Of a stretch of DNA of 64,000 nt, positions 10,480 through 24,000 are shown one piece after another; within the stretch, counting starts at the first letter, position 1, and the number at the start of each line of letters is the position of its first letter. The stretch is from positions 596,501 through 660,500 of the forward strand of contig WPIO01000012.1 in NCBI GenBank assembly GCA_009760855.2, written 5' to 3'. The DNA is from Cristatella mucedo (lineage: Eukaryota; Bryozoa; Phylactolaemata; Cristatellidae). Under the pieces are notes generated by a model. That model was not told where the DNA came from. It worked only from the letters and a program-made list of their open reading frames with translations, and searched no databases. A program made the translations under genes and the position numbers.

Positions 10480-12228
10480 GTTTCTAGCTTTAATTAGTAG
10501 AGATCTGGCCGGTTTAGCTCAACGCCGTTTCAGCGCGGCTTTAATTTCTGGCCACGCCTAATGACCATTCAGAATTATCGTCAAGGACTCGCCTTCCTTG
10601 CAAAGAATGGCGGATGCTAGAGCGGTGCCCGCGTTGGTTGACGCGTACCGCGATTGGAAAATTTTTTGGGACTCGAGAATCTTTGAATTAGGGTTTAAAT
10701 CTCCTTTTCAGAGAGCTCTGGTCGGAATATCTTCTAAGCGGAGCTTCTGGCTCTCCCAAAATGGAAAAAGAGCAGTTTTTTGGAGAGACGAAATTACCTC
10801 TCTGATAAGCAAAATTTTGACGCGCTGCTTCAGGCCGAAGCTTCTCCGGAGGGAAACACTGCCATAGCCGAGTTACATAAGCCTGCTGGACAGGCAGCCT
10901 TCGGGGGAGAGCTGGCGCCGCTTCAGGCTCGACAAACGGGGCTGCCGGTCTACTTTTTGAACGGCGTCTAAAAAAAAGGCTTTCGGACGGCACTCTTTGA
11001 TGCAGACATTCAAACGGCGCTATTGGCTATTTGGCGGCTTTCGGAGCTGATCGAGAGAGCTCGATTCACCAGAGACCTCTTAACCAGAGGAATTTAGAGG
11101 CCTTTGACCCACTAGGATAGACGAACTCGGGACTGGAGCGCTGACGGGAGGCCCGGCGAAAGGTCTTCATAGCATCCTTCGAGACTCGATGACCCTCTCT
11201 CGGAGACAGACAGAGAGCGTCAAATATGCTTAGCCCGGCAGCTGCCTCGTTAGCTCCTCCATAAAATTCTCTATTTTCTCTAGAAAAAAATAAATGGAGG
11301 CTTTTTCATAAGTTAAAATCCATCTATGCACCCCAAAGATGCACCACAAAGCTGGGCTCTCAGCACCTCTAAAAGCAATTGCCATACTCAATTTTAGGAA
11401 AGTCTTAATATCTGCACAGAACACACGCCGCCTGGTAGCCATTTTAGATGCCCTGTAAAAATGTTGTAGTTTGGTAACTCCATTGCAGCAGCCAAATCGC
11501 CACCGCTATCGGTCGTCGTGCTGCCATTTTCTTTCGCTCTAAAAATTGTAATCGACCTCCAAATCAAAGCTCACTTCTCGTGATGCCTCTTGTGGTGAAG
11601 CTTTTTAGAAAAAAGTATGTGCCCTGCAGCTCACTCAAACGTCCTAAAACATCTAGGAAGAAAAAGTGCAAGACAAGAATTGGGGAGACTATTTATGACC
11701 TTGCAGAATTATAAACAAAGACGGCGGCCACATGGTTAGTCACATCCAAGAATTCGTTAATTCCTAGGGAATTTCGAAAAACCCAAGATAAACTCCTCAA
11801 CAATCCAAGTAGCAACGTGAAACTGTCACAAAAGTTAAAATTAAAGTCAATCTTTAATTTATGATAACCAATTTTTAAAATAAACCAAGGCAGTGTGCTG
11901 TGCAACCTTAAACGTAGCGTATGAATCCGGTTCTTGACATTATTGAGAAAGCACGGATTATCTTAATGAGTGACCTCCTTATGTATTCACTCATAATTTG
12001 GCGGTCAAAAGACACTATCCTTGATGGCGACGGGCGATTGATTACGACCATTGACCACTCGCTGTTGGAGTATGCCGTCCGTACAAGAGATTCAAAGGAC
12101 TGCTTCGAAAGGACAGCAGTAGGCTTAAAACTAAACAAGGAATGAGCGGCAACGGCTGCACATCCACCAATTTTCAATGACATCGAGTTGTAGCTGAAAG
12201 GGAAGCCTGCGGGATCGGCCCGCGTAAC
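10480..12228. other. Intergenic, no recognised gene
   Basis: Short open frames on both strands (for example near 10598-10867 and 11921-12145) show no domain I know and overlap each other on opposite strands. I see no support for coding. Confidence 0.45.
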
Positions 12229-12403
12229 GGTGAGCCGTGATGGCACACTAGGTAAGGTGGTTGCTTTCACGACCTTGGTCCCGAGGTCGTGGGTTCGATT
12301 CCTGCAGTGGGCGATTCTTTATCGCCACTGCAAGCGGTGGTGATAGCCGTAAAGGCTCTTCTGTCGCTATACAAAAAGAGGCTGTTTAATCAGCTAGGAA
12401 AAC
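12229..12403 (+). mobile_element. SINE-1 copy, tRNA-like, near full length
   Basis: It starts GTGAGCCGTGATGGCACACT, with A box TGGCACACTAGG and B box GGTTCGATTCC spaced as in a tRNA. The body has two self-complementary parts (CGCCACTGCAAGCGGTGG and TAGCCGTAAAGGCTCTTCTG) and a 3' end AGGCTGTTTAATCAGCTAGG. No LINE-like tail is present. Confidence 0.8.
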
Positions 12404-13546
12404 AAACAAAAAACGGTCAGCCATCTTGTCAAGCTGTTTCAGGTTTCAATCGAAACAAAAAGGTCGGGTCGACAGCATCGTCAAAATGATGTCACAAACA
12501 CGCGTCGCTAGTGGTTTATTGCATAGGCTAAAGTGCGAGATTCGCACTCGCACTTTAATAGTAATCACTTTAATAGTAATCTTCGGCGATGCAATTTACA
12601 CGGACTCGACGGCGGCAGCGGCAGAGTGCTGCACCTAAGCTGCGGCTCTTCGATCATTTTGAAAAAGCATGATAGGGCGGCCTGAGGCGCACAGCTGCGG
12701 GATGTTGAGAGACAACGCAGCTACGAAGCCTTGCGTTCTATTTTACTTGGCTGAGTGCAATTTCTTCGGAAGCCACGAAAGCCGCAAGGTGCTTGCTTGT
12801 AGAGAAATGCCAAAAAGAAAGTGAAGACGACGCGACTGATGAGGAAATACCTCCATTACAGGACCGACTAGCTGATTCTGTTTCAGATTTCTCCACTCTC
12901 GATTTCTTAATCCATATCCAACTCATATTAAGAAGCATTCCCACTCGCCTGCGGAGCCGAGCAAGTACACAAGCTGCACGTCTCACAGAAGCTACGTCTC
13001 GTTGGTTGCAAAAAAAGGACTTGTTCGTAATACGATGACTATTTCGGCTCGGATACATCAAGTAGTCCAATAAAGAAAAACATTAAGAGCTCCTTTAAAC
13101 AGGGGCTCCAATGCTGCAGGAAAATATTGTGTAGATAGAATAAGCGTTTTCTCTACAGGCCCAGCTCGCAATTCGTAGCTTATCCCCTGGCGACGGAATC
13201 GGTTAAAATGGTCGGATATTTTATTCTTGAGAACAGCTGCACAGCAGCTTTAAAGCCGAGTTTTGCAGCTCTTATTCCCGACGAGAAACTCAACTGGGAT
13301 AAGCAAACTGCACTTAGCTCAGAAAGATTTACAGAGTTCTATGGCAAAAAAACACTCATATCAATAACTCTTACTTGATGCCGGAACAGCATCTAGACAG
13401 CTCCTGCGTCTGTACATTTTGTTACGATCATGCGACCCTCACTAGAACGGGTATCGGCACAACACGTGCAAAGGCCTGAAACTTGCAATACGCTGCATAA
13501 GCTGCAAAAGGAGCCAAAACGCTTGTCTTATAGAACTTGATTATTT
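12404..13546. other. Region between SINE-1 and the 3' end of ALDH copy A
   Basis: Short opposing open frames at 12738-13070 have no known domain. I see no gene. Confidence 0.45.
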
Positions 13547-13552
13547 TTTATT
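13547..13552 (-). promoter_or_regulatory. Candidate polyadenylation signal for ALDH copy A
   Basis: TTTATT on the plus strand reads AATAAA on the minus strand, about 160 bases after the stop codon of the gene. Confidence 0.5.
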
Positions 13553-13708
13553 ATCCTTCAATCAAGCTTTACAACCGTAGCAAGCTGCTATTAGTGCCTT
13601 CCCACAATCGATGCAGCAAAACAATACGTCGGCGTTGAAATTCTCACGCGATGTGCAGCACCAGCTCTGCTTTCACAGCATGCCGGTACCATTGGTCTGC
13701 AGCTGATT

Positions 13709-14679
13709 CTAGTGACTCTTAGCATCAGGGGTTCTTATGACAACCTGAAAAGACCAACAAGATATGCATAGGCTGCAACACCCAAGCCCCACCAGCATGA
13801 ATGAAACCACTCGACCGAGGGCAGCCATAACAGTAGGCTGCTAATTTATATCAATTAGCACGGATCAAGATGACAGAGCACACGATCAAGCTGCCGTAGG
13901 ATAGTTCGAGTTTCCCAAGCCTTATTACTCTTCGTATAGAATCGTCAGATTAGTGCATGCTAGAAGACTCGATTCTCTTGATCTACCTGGATAAGGCGCT
14001 GGATGTTGGTGACCACTGCACCCAACGATACATTTTTTTCCAGTTTCGTAGTCATTTTAGTGGGGTGGGCAGCTACTTAGCGTATGACCAACCCCCTGCC
14101 CTGCAGCTAACCTCGGCGGCAGCAGCTTAGCTGCCCAGTCTACGGAGCGAGGGTTCATTGATATGCTCGAAGTCTGAACACACAGCTGCCTACTTTACTG
14201 TTTCGTTTTGCTTTTACTTCGGCGATGCAAAGCTGTTGAGCTTTGATGCCATTTTGCTGACCAACTATAAAAGGTTTGGTATGCTACATACCTAGAGATC
14301 GTGGCGATATGGGCTGCTTAGCATAATAGCCTTAAATGCAGTGAATGAGGCCAACTTAGGCCAGCATGAACAATCTGCTGATTAAGGAATATACCATCAG
14401 GAATAGCGTTTCCGGCAATAACCCATCACTTCGGTAGTAGTGAACGTTGGCAGATAGGCATGGAACAAGCCAGCTTGATTGGTCTTGGGCTGGGGGAGTT
14501 CAAGCCAGACTTCATACTACCGTACTGTCTGTACATCATACTACAGTGGCTTTTTGTCAAGGAGTGCATTAGAGTCACTCACCATTAACACGTGTCAGGA
14601 TAGGCTCCAAACAGCAAGAATGAATCACTGGCATTAATCTATTGCCACAACTCGCACTCCACCCTCCCTCCCCTGGGCA

Positions 14680-14717
<38 letters not shown>

Positions 14718-17485
14718 GCATTTGTCTAGCACTCAAAAGAACCAAACCACTTTCTAGGCACTTTTCGTATGCAGAGAAAAAAGCGTGATTTGGTTAGCAA
14801 TTACATGCATTTTCACCACCTAAAAGCACTCAAAGGGCAATTCGTACGGACAGAGCAGTGGCTTTTAAAAACAGATAGGTGTTAAGCTTCTTTCTAAATA
14901 TCATCAAATCAGAAGATAGTGTGATTTTTGTCGGTAGTGGCAGTAAAATCTATAATTCTACACTGCTACGGTCCATATGGGTAGTAAACTATCTTTGTCT
15001 CCTATTGGAACATTGCACTATTTCAGTTTTGCCCAGGTTAATCCAGAAAGGGCCGAGCTTAACTACCATACACCTGCACTTTAATAGCATGAGCACACTT
15101 TGTTGTTAGACTGGGACTAGCAACCTTTCGTCTTATGACCAAGCAACCCTAAAATAGAGCCTCTTCATAACTTATTTTCTTAAATGTGCAAAAGGCAGCC
15201 TGGTAACAATATGCTACGGCCAAGTCTAGGTGAACATGGATGCTCTAGAAAACTTAAAAAGCAGATCGATGGCGAAAAGATTCGGAATCTGCTATATACA
15301 CTAACACACGTAAAAAAAAGCCTGAAAAAAGAGACGAATTCAAACCAGTACTACTATTGCGGAGACGAATACAGTAATGTATGACTTCTACGTGCGAAAA
15401 GAGATGCAGGCTCGGGGTCTTGGGATTTAGCCTGTCCCTAAGACACTGGGTAGGTTAACAGAGATTGGTAAAACATGCACAGCGCACAAGATCGGCTGAA
15501 GAAAGTAAAAAGTCAATGAACATTGCATAAAATAAGACGAACCCGCTTTTTGCTCAATTCTCTTGAACAAAGCATAGCTCCTCGAAAGAAGCTATCACTT
15601 CAGAGTCAAGAGCACCACACAATAAAATCGGCTGACAATTAATACTATCTTGCAAGAAATACTATGACAGCACTTGCATCCACAACAATCGGGCTGAGCG
15701 AGATGAAGGCCACCTTCCAGCACGTGACATGGACGAGATTAGCCTGGAAAATGGAGAACTTTTCCTGAAAGAAGAACTTTTCCAACTACCTCGGCGAAGT
15801 GCTTGCATCTGCACTCGACCGCACGATGCACCGTGCATTTACACACAAGCTGGATGAATAAAAAAAATGTATACTCATTTTACCTGAAAATTGCTTTTCG
15901 TCGGGGCTAATATCCTGCAATTGAAACAGCCTAGAGAGTAAAACCCAGCCAAACAAATTACTCACGCACACGTAGTAGTTCCTGTACATGTAGCGTTTCT
16001 GCAAATATCCCACTTTTAAAATATGATGGTTGCATCAACCTCTCTTGACGGCCTCGCGAACCCCAAAGCCCTTGCAATATTTCCCTGCACATGCCTAGTG
16101 AGTGCGCTATACAAAACTCTCCTGCGTAACACCCACATGGTCTTTATGATTTTGAGGAGTTACAGACGGAAATACATTACATTACAATGGTGACTTCCCA
16201 GAGAAGGATACGGAACCTACGTACAGTTCGGTCTTCAACACAGGAAAGAAACCGCAATTACTTTTCCCCGTAGATTTAAGAAGCAAGCACAGCAACCGTG
16301 CCCAAGAACCCAAGCTCGCGTGGATGGAATTTGCCAGCAATCCTCTGCCCCAATATAAATTAGCCTATTCAGTCAGCTGACCTTTAAGTTATGCTCCTAC
16401 TGCCAATTCAAACCTCAGCCAACACTTACACGGTCTTTACTATAGTTTATTCATTAGGTGCATCCAAACCACCTACATTACCAACTTTTCTATTGCTCCT
16501 CACATTCACCATGATCTGTGAGATACATGTCAATTGACGGAACTTCATCACCTAAGGTCGGTGCTACAAACACTGCAGCTACCTAAACACGTGTCCTTTG
16601 CCACATACACGGCTCACGTAATAGGTGCTAGTACTGTCAGCAGGAAATAAAATTGCCTGCTGCAAGCAAAGGGATAAATCGCAAAGGCTCTTTTGATGCT
16701 CTATAAATGAGGCAATCGGATCAGTCAACCTTTACTTTTTTAATAAATACATATTCTGAATTACCATTTTTCTGGGTACGTGCAAGCCAATGCTATTGCT
16801 ACTTCGGTTCAACACAAAGATTTAAAATATTCTAAAATTTGACAGGTGCATCAGCCAGCAGATTTTACAAGAGATTTCTATATTAAGATTAGTTTACAGG
16901 CGAAGCTAAAACCCCAAGCCCTGCATGATTCCGCAGCACATCAAAGAATGCAGGGTCATAGGATTGATGAACATAAAGCAAAATCATTGTGCGTTATTTT
17001 CATACCGTTTTGATTTCATAGTACTCTTTCAGAGCGTCCTCTCCTCTGAAAATAAAAAAAATCGCTAAGCACAAAACCACTACAAATAAAAATGGTGCAG
17101 CAACAAAATGTGACAACAAAGTGACAATCTAGCAGGGATTGGTCAAGCTTGTGTCATTTGGAAACCCCAGCTTCTTGGTATTTCTAAGAAAGCACAGCTG
17201 TAGAATAGGTAAGCTGTCGTACCTGCACGAGGAAGGGTGGCCTTTAGCATGTGGCCACACACACGTTCACACAGTCGCGAGATGTGCGCTCAAGCTCCAA
17301 CTCAGCAGCAGCATAGCTATAGCTGTATGGCTAGGCGTGAGCACTGACGACACGACAGTCACACACAGCGACAGACTGGGCAGCTTTGCCACCAGCCCAG
17401 CAAATCGCAATGGAGTAAACCATCGACCCAAACATTGCAATGACTTAATTCTACCTCGGCTGATTGCTATCAGTGACCCATCACA

Positions 17486-17519
<34 letters not shown>

Positions 17520-17963
17520 TAATAATAACAATAACAGTAATAAGTTTACATAGCGCCCTCAGAGAACTGAATCTATTTTTAGACACTTTACAGATGGTGT
17601 ATAGAAAGCATTAACAAATGATGGTTGGTACATCCGAAAGCAGCAGGCATAGTGTAAGACCCGCCGAATGCTGCAATAAACAGGTGCATATGCGCAATCG
17701 CACGAGCACACACGCGAATACGCATACACGCACACACTCGCATACATTCACACTCGCATACATTCACATATGCACACACACATGCACGCACACACATACT
17801 CGCATACATGAGCCTACACACACACACACACACACGTGCGTGCGTGCAAGTGCAAACACACACACATGCACACACACACACACACACACACAGACACACA
17901 CACACACACACACTCGTATACATGCACATATGCACATACATACACACTCTCATACATATGCGC

Positions 17964-18006
<43 letters not shown>

Positions 18007-21000
18007 GCACATGCAAGCATGTACAAACAAGCACATGTGCCCTTCATGCACTTAAAGAAGGCGGATCGGTCCACTTACAACTCCTTGCCATATCCAGACT
18101 GTTTAAAACCACCGAAAGGGGTGCTGGCATTGACTATGCCATAGCAGTTCACCCTAGAAAAAAATCAAGACATCCTATATCGTGTGCCTTGGCAGCAGAG
18201 TATTAGAGCGTCGGTAGTTGATCGAAAGCGTGTAAAGTGTGTAGCAATTCCGAGCATGAAATCAGCATGAAGATATGAGGAGGCCGCTGGCCTGCCTCCC
18301 AGCTTGACACTCACCAAACTGAGCCACTTTTGACGCTGTTAGCAATGGACAGCGCCTTGTTGATATCCTTGCTGAAAACGCCGGAGGCGAGGCCGTACGT
18401 GGTGGCGTTTGCACGGTTGATCACGTCGTCGATAGTGCTGAACCTAATGATTGGCTGTACCGGGCCGAATATCTAGAGCGAGGAAAAGAAAGCGAGCCCA
18501 TGCGCTGCTGCAGAACCAAAGGCTGCCGGCTGCTTGAAGTGAGCTGCTGAAAGGGCTGCCGAACAACTACTGATCGGCTACTGGATCAGAGGAGCAGTTC
18601 GACGGCTGCGCAGAGCAGGGCCGGGCAACCGAGGAAATGCACTGCCAGTAGCGATGGGAGCTAGTCGCTACGGCTGCGATTGGGGAAAGGAGCAGGCTCC
18701 GAGAGATGCCACCGAATGCAGAGATTGTGAAGGCTGAGCGTGGACGATGCCAGACGTGGCGAGTCTGTCTTTGGTTCGGCAGCCGAATCTGACCTCCTCG
18801 CGAGCGATCTTCATGTCATCGCTAACTTCGGAGAACACGGTCGGCTGAACAAAGAAGCCTTTGCTGCTGCCTGCCGGCGCTCCACCGAACTCCAGCTTGG
18901 CTCCCTGCTGCTTGCCGCTCTCGATGTAGCTCAGCACCTTCTGGAACTGCTCGCTGTCAACCTGGCAGGCAGACAGAGTCACTTCAAGCGATCGCACATG
19001 CATGGAATCGTTTGGCACCAGCGCAACTAGTAACGATACCCGATAAAGTTCAAAATGACTGCTACGAACAAAGGAACGCAAGAGTCAGACCAGTGAACTA
19101 TTAGGATCACAAAACCTAAAGGACAAGAGTATGACTGCTTACCTTATCAGCCTGTCTAGATTCAACAGCAGTTAAATTTCCAACATGCTTGTAAAGTAGT
19201 GTCCCTCTATCTGAATATGCCATATTTGGCCATTCTTAATATGCCTAAACCTATAATCATTAATCAGTTACCCAGAAAGACACATGTAAGGAAATATAAG
19301 ATGGCAAGCAAACCGGAAGCATGCAAATTAATGTCCACTTCCAGATACTGTTTGTCTTGGATACTTAGTGTAATCGATTCAACCGATAATGACCGTCATA
19401 TCAGAGAAGTAGCCAGGTTAAAGCCAAAAACTGACCAGACCGAACCAGACCTGGATCTTCTTAGTGGCAGCAATCAGCAAATTTTCTTAAATTGAATTAT
19501 GACAAAACCAACTTACTAGTTATGGGTAAACCAAGCGTGATTCGGAAATTGAAAAGACTGACGCTCAGAATCGGTTCTGCCAGCACATCTCCTGTTGAAT
19601 CTGCTCGAAATCTAGGTGCCATGTTCCAAAGTGACCTTTAATTGGACTACCACATCAGCTCCACAGACAAGTCTGCCTACTTTCAGCTGCATACAATTGC
19701 TAAAATTCGGCTTGTTTAGACAGTGATACCACATCTAAATTGGTCCATGCATTTGTGACATCCCGCCTTCCGTTCATTCATTGTCTCCAGCCTACCTATA
19801 AGATCTACTCCCCCCACCAGGCTAAGCATCGTACCACCCGCTTTTCGGAATCTAACTGTTTACCTATACCTTGTACAAACCTCAATCCTTTCGAGACCGA
19901 GCCTTTAGTTCGTATGCTCCCAAAGCCTGGAACTCACTTCCAACCCGCGTTACCTAACATCTCCTGACTTGTCCAAATTTAAGAAGAAACTAAAAACACA
20001 TCTATTTATGACAGCATTTAGTGGGTCGGTGTGATTCGTCCTTTATGTGCTTGCTTATGTGTGCTGACACTGTTGCATGCTGCCACTAACCATACTTGCA
20101 TACTGACCCTGTGCATGTCACCCCTAATCATAGTATTCTTGTTGTGTGTTGAGCATGCTACCACTAACCATTCGATCGTGCTTCCTTTGCAGCAATTGTA
20201 AAGCACCTAGAAAGAGATTGAGTTCTCTTAGGGTTCTTTATCAAGTGTACTATTAATATTATTATTATTATATATTTCTGAAGTATGTTGGTCAGAAAAG
20301 CAGCCTGACAAACACTTTCGGGTCGGTCCAGGGGTGAGCCAGCATCCGTTGGCTCTGCTTCCCTACACATATGCACCACACTATATTGGGGATGGACATA
20401 AACAATCTGCTAAAGATTCTCCCGAAAAAAAATTCCGACATGATGACTTGAAGGCGCACCCACTGACTGCTGCAGAAAAGAGCTATTTATAGGATTTTCA
20501 AACTCCGACAATGAACTTCTTCTCCGGCCAAACAAATTAATATGAAGGCATAAAAGTATTCTCACGGAAGGCTTGCAAATAAAAAGTGCAGACTTAGGCA
20601 CGCATTTAACTTTAGAGTAAAGCAGCTTGCTCATTTGCTGACAAGTCATGTCTTTGGCAATGGCAAAGGTATAAACACCAAGTCTTTGTGCATTTTTAGC
20701 TGTAGGAAAGACAAAGTTTTAAACAAAGCCAGATCGGCTGTCAATAAACCGCAATCATATCAGTCAAAGTGGAATAGCTGCCGCTAGTAGTTAGTGCAGT
20801 GAATGTGGGTACTAGAAATGCAATGAAATATGCGGTTACTACGGATTTCGGGTATTTAAACATGGCTCCTCTGAGGACTAACAAATGCGACACGTTTTAG
20901 CATTTTGCTCCATAGGAGCTCTCTTATGTCTGCAAAGTCGCTGTGACATGAGGGGAGGGCTTCCCTAACGACAGAAAGCCGGCTTCGTCCAGCTCATTTT

Positions 21001-24000
21001 AGTGCCTAGTCCATCAAGCCTAGGTCACCGCTCGACAGTATCACGAAAGACGACTGCAGGCCTTGCACGAAATGAACCTAAGCAACCGAGAAAACGCATG
21101 GACTCTTTGCATCAACCATCAAGTGATGAGCTAAAATTTTAAAACGCATGGCAGTATGACAAGTAGAATGTGAGCAGATTGACCAAAGATGACGACCATT
21201 CAAGACGACTTTCACATGAAGGTGCTGACTCTTTAGTAGTGGAAGGCATCACTCTAGGAGCTGTTTGTCGCTGGCAATCACTACCGGGGTAGTCATGGGC
21301 ATGGAGGCACTGTACCGGAGGCTTACCAGGCATAGATTTTGAGAAGTGTCACCCAATGCGAGCCTTTGAATTACCAGTGACACAGAAGAGATTGTCTCCG
21401 ATGGGTCTGGCACCACGCGCACTATACGGCAGACGACTAGAGTCGAGTTGTTTATGGACCAACAAGTCCATAAGTAATTGAAAATATGAGATGTAGCACC
21501 CTGAATGTCTCCAGCCAACAGATAAATTTGATAGTGGAAGTGTCATGATTTGGGGTTGACTCTGTTCTTCCTGAGTCAGAATCCTGCTCCATATTAATGG
21601 ACCAATGGACCAGCATGTGCACATCAATCTGGTAAAAAATGTTGGAATTGTAAGTGCCTGAGCACTGCTGGGGGCACGATTACATTTGGAAAAAGGACAA
21701 TTACCTCAAGTACACAGCAAAAGCTTCTAAAAGGTTTTTTGCTGGAGCAGGTCTCAGAGTCATGACTTGGCTGAGTCACTGGCCTGACCTAAATGCACCA
21801 TCGGTGTAGGTTGGAGTGCTGTCTGAGGTATGATTGTGGGCTTTGACTCTGAAATCGAAACTGTTTTAGCCTGCCGAAGTGCTACTTGGGTAATAATACG
21901 TCAGAGACCTGGAGGTTGGTGGAATTTATGCCACGGCATATACCGTGGAGGAGACCACCAAGTAAATCATTAGCGCTATAAATAATACTTTTACTTTTGC
22001 ATGGCGTTAAGCATACATATAATAAATAGTGCGCAGAAATTCATGATCTATTCTTCTGTATGCTAAGTCAAAAGCCATTACCAGACACCGGGCGGGCCTC
22101 ACTATTCCTAGTGAAATAAGACTTTTGAGAAGTAGTGTACATATAATCATCTTTGCAATAAAGTAAAGATTAGCTCATTAAACAGCCTCATTTACATAGC
22201 AGCAGAAAATCCTTCACAGCTATCACCACTGCTTGCAGTGGGCACTACTGGGTTGTCAACTACAGGACTCGAACCCACGACCTGGGCGGGTGAGGTGCAA
22301 GCACTTTACACCGGGTGGGCTAAGACCTAGCGATGACCAGTAAACAGTAGGCCTCACAAGAAACCATTTCTTACTAAGTGACTCCTTACGAGGCAATAAC
22401 AAATGACGACGAACCATCTTTAATAGTGCCACGTGTGCACTGCATACCATCAGAGCAGTACAAGGCGAGTGAAAAAGAAGAATGACTAGTGGTTCAGATG
22501 CCATACTAAAAAGATGCGGCCATTCTTTAACGGCCAAAACTTTGAACTATCACAGCATCCAAACAATAGCATGGCATTGCCTATACAATAATGGAATGGA
22601 ATGTATCTCCGTCTGTAACTTCACAAAGCCATGAAGACCATGTGGGTGTTACACAGGAGAGTTTTGTATAGCGCACTCACAGCCTAGGCAGCTTTCGGTA
22701 CGCATTCGGTTGTCAACAGACTTCGTCTCATGCAACAAAGAGAAAGTGGGAAGTATAGCAGAGTCAGGAGAGCAGTTGAGGTAATGAGTAGCATGGAAGT
22801 AGCAGCTCAGGACCACTGAAAAGGATGAGCCATAGTCGGTACAATAGACTACATCTCAGGAACCCCAGCTCAACTAGCTACAGTATATCCTTCAGCAGCT
22901 CACACCAGCCTACTGCATCCATACTCTTATAAGGGTCGCCCTCTAACAGTTGGCTGCACACAAGTTTTCAGCAGCCCGGTGGGCTATAAGGCAACGTCGA
23001 AAGCTCAGCGCTGCTGCACTGCACTGCAGTTCCACTGCATACCTGCCACTAACCTCCAGTGCATACCTGCTGCTAACCAGACCGTGACTCACGGATGTGA
23101 GAACTATTGGCATGCTACTGGTTTTGCAACACGAACAGTTTCACAAGCGATCTGACACTGGAGAAAAAGAGAATGAGTAGAATTCACACTCAACAGGAAG
23201 CCCGTGCATGGGTCCCCCACACAGTCATAGGCCAATAAGAGCCAACAAGCCTCAGAGGTCCTCACCTGCGGTCCTTGCTGCGTCTTCTCGTCATACGGAT
23301 CACCTACGACCCTCTGAGCTGCCATTGCTCGCGAGCGGCTCACGAACTCGTCATAGACATCGTTGTGCACATACACTCGCGACGGGGCACTGCAGGTCTG
23401 GCCAGCATTTCCCATCATGCCCACGTGACACCACATCACTGCTTCGTCCACTACAAAATAGACGTGTACTTGTGTGCCATCTTGCTTCTATCCTCTTTGC
23501 ATGAACAACAGGTTCTGCCACTAACCAAATATACCCACAAGCATGCTGGACGACAGCATTGGTGACAATCATTTCATCAATATCCCCCGAAAAATATTAG
23601 CACAGCAGCAGCAGGTAAACATCTTCTTATAAAGGAATAATTCTTAAGGAGTTCGTATAAAGGAATAATTTATTACACTTTTTGCAATCCCGACGAATAA
23701 TCGACAAGCATGATCATCGTAGATACGCAGCCAAACAACGTATGCACATTTGGAGGAGGCCCAGGAAATCAGTAAGTAGGCTTTTGAGGAGAACTGCAAA
23801 AAGAGAGCAAGGTGCCCGGCATGCTTGCAACAATGTATCGTAGGGCCACGGTTCATGCTCACGGTGCACCACAGACCAATCGTTACTTTAGTAGTCAGAT
23901 GCTGCATCATCTTTCGATGACAGTGACAACGTACTGGTTGTTAATGGCATGCAAAATGCAAGCCAGCAACAACATAAAGTCTAGACCAGACTAGTGAAAA

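Larger units (their letters stand above)
13745..17005. other. ALDH copy A intron 13
   Basis: The 3.3 kb intron holds a LINE tail (14678-14775) and a TACATTA-family repeat (16092-16190). A stretch at about 14455-14500, around CCAGCTTGATTGGTCTTGGG, has a counterpart at 46325-46360 in the same intron of copy B, so some intron sequence predates the duplication. Nothing else was recognised. Confidence 0.6.

Noticed and set aside
12229-12310. A functional tRNA gene
   Set aside because: A and B boxes are present, but the anticodon arm is not tRNA-like and five dispersed copies share a SINE body.
17588-18206. Long His/Thr-rich and Cys/Val-rich open frames on both strands
   Set aside because: They are translations of the (CA)n/(TG)n array and exist on both strands at once.
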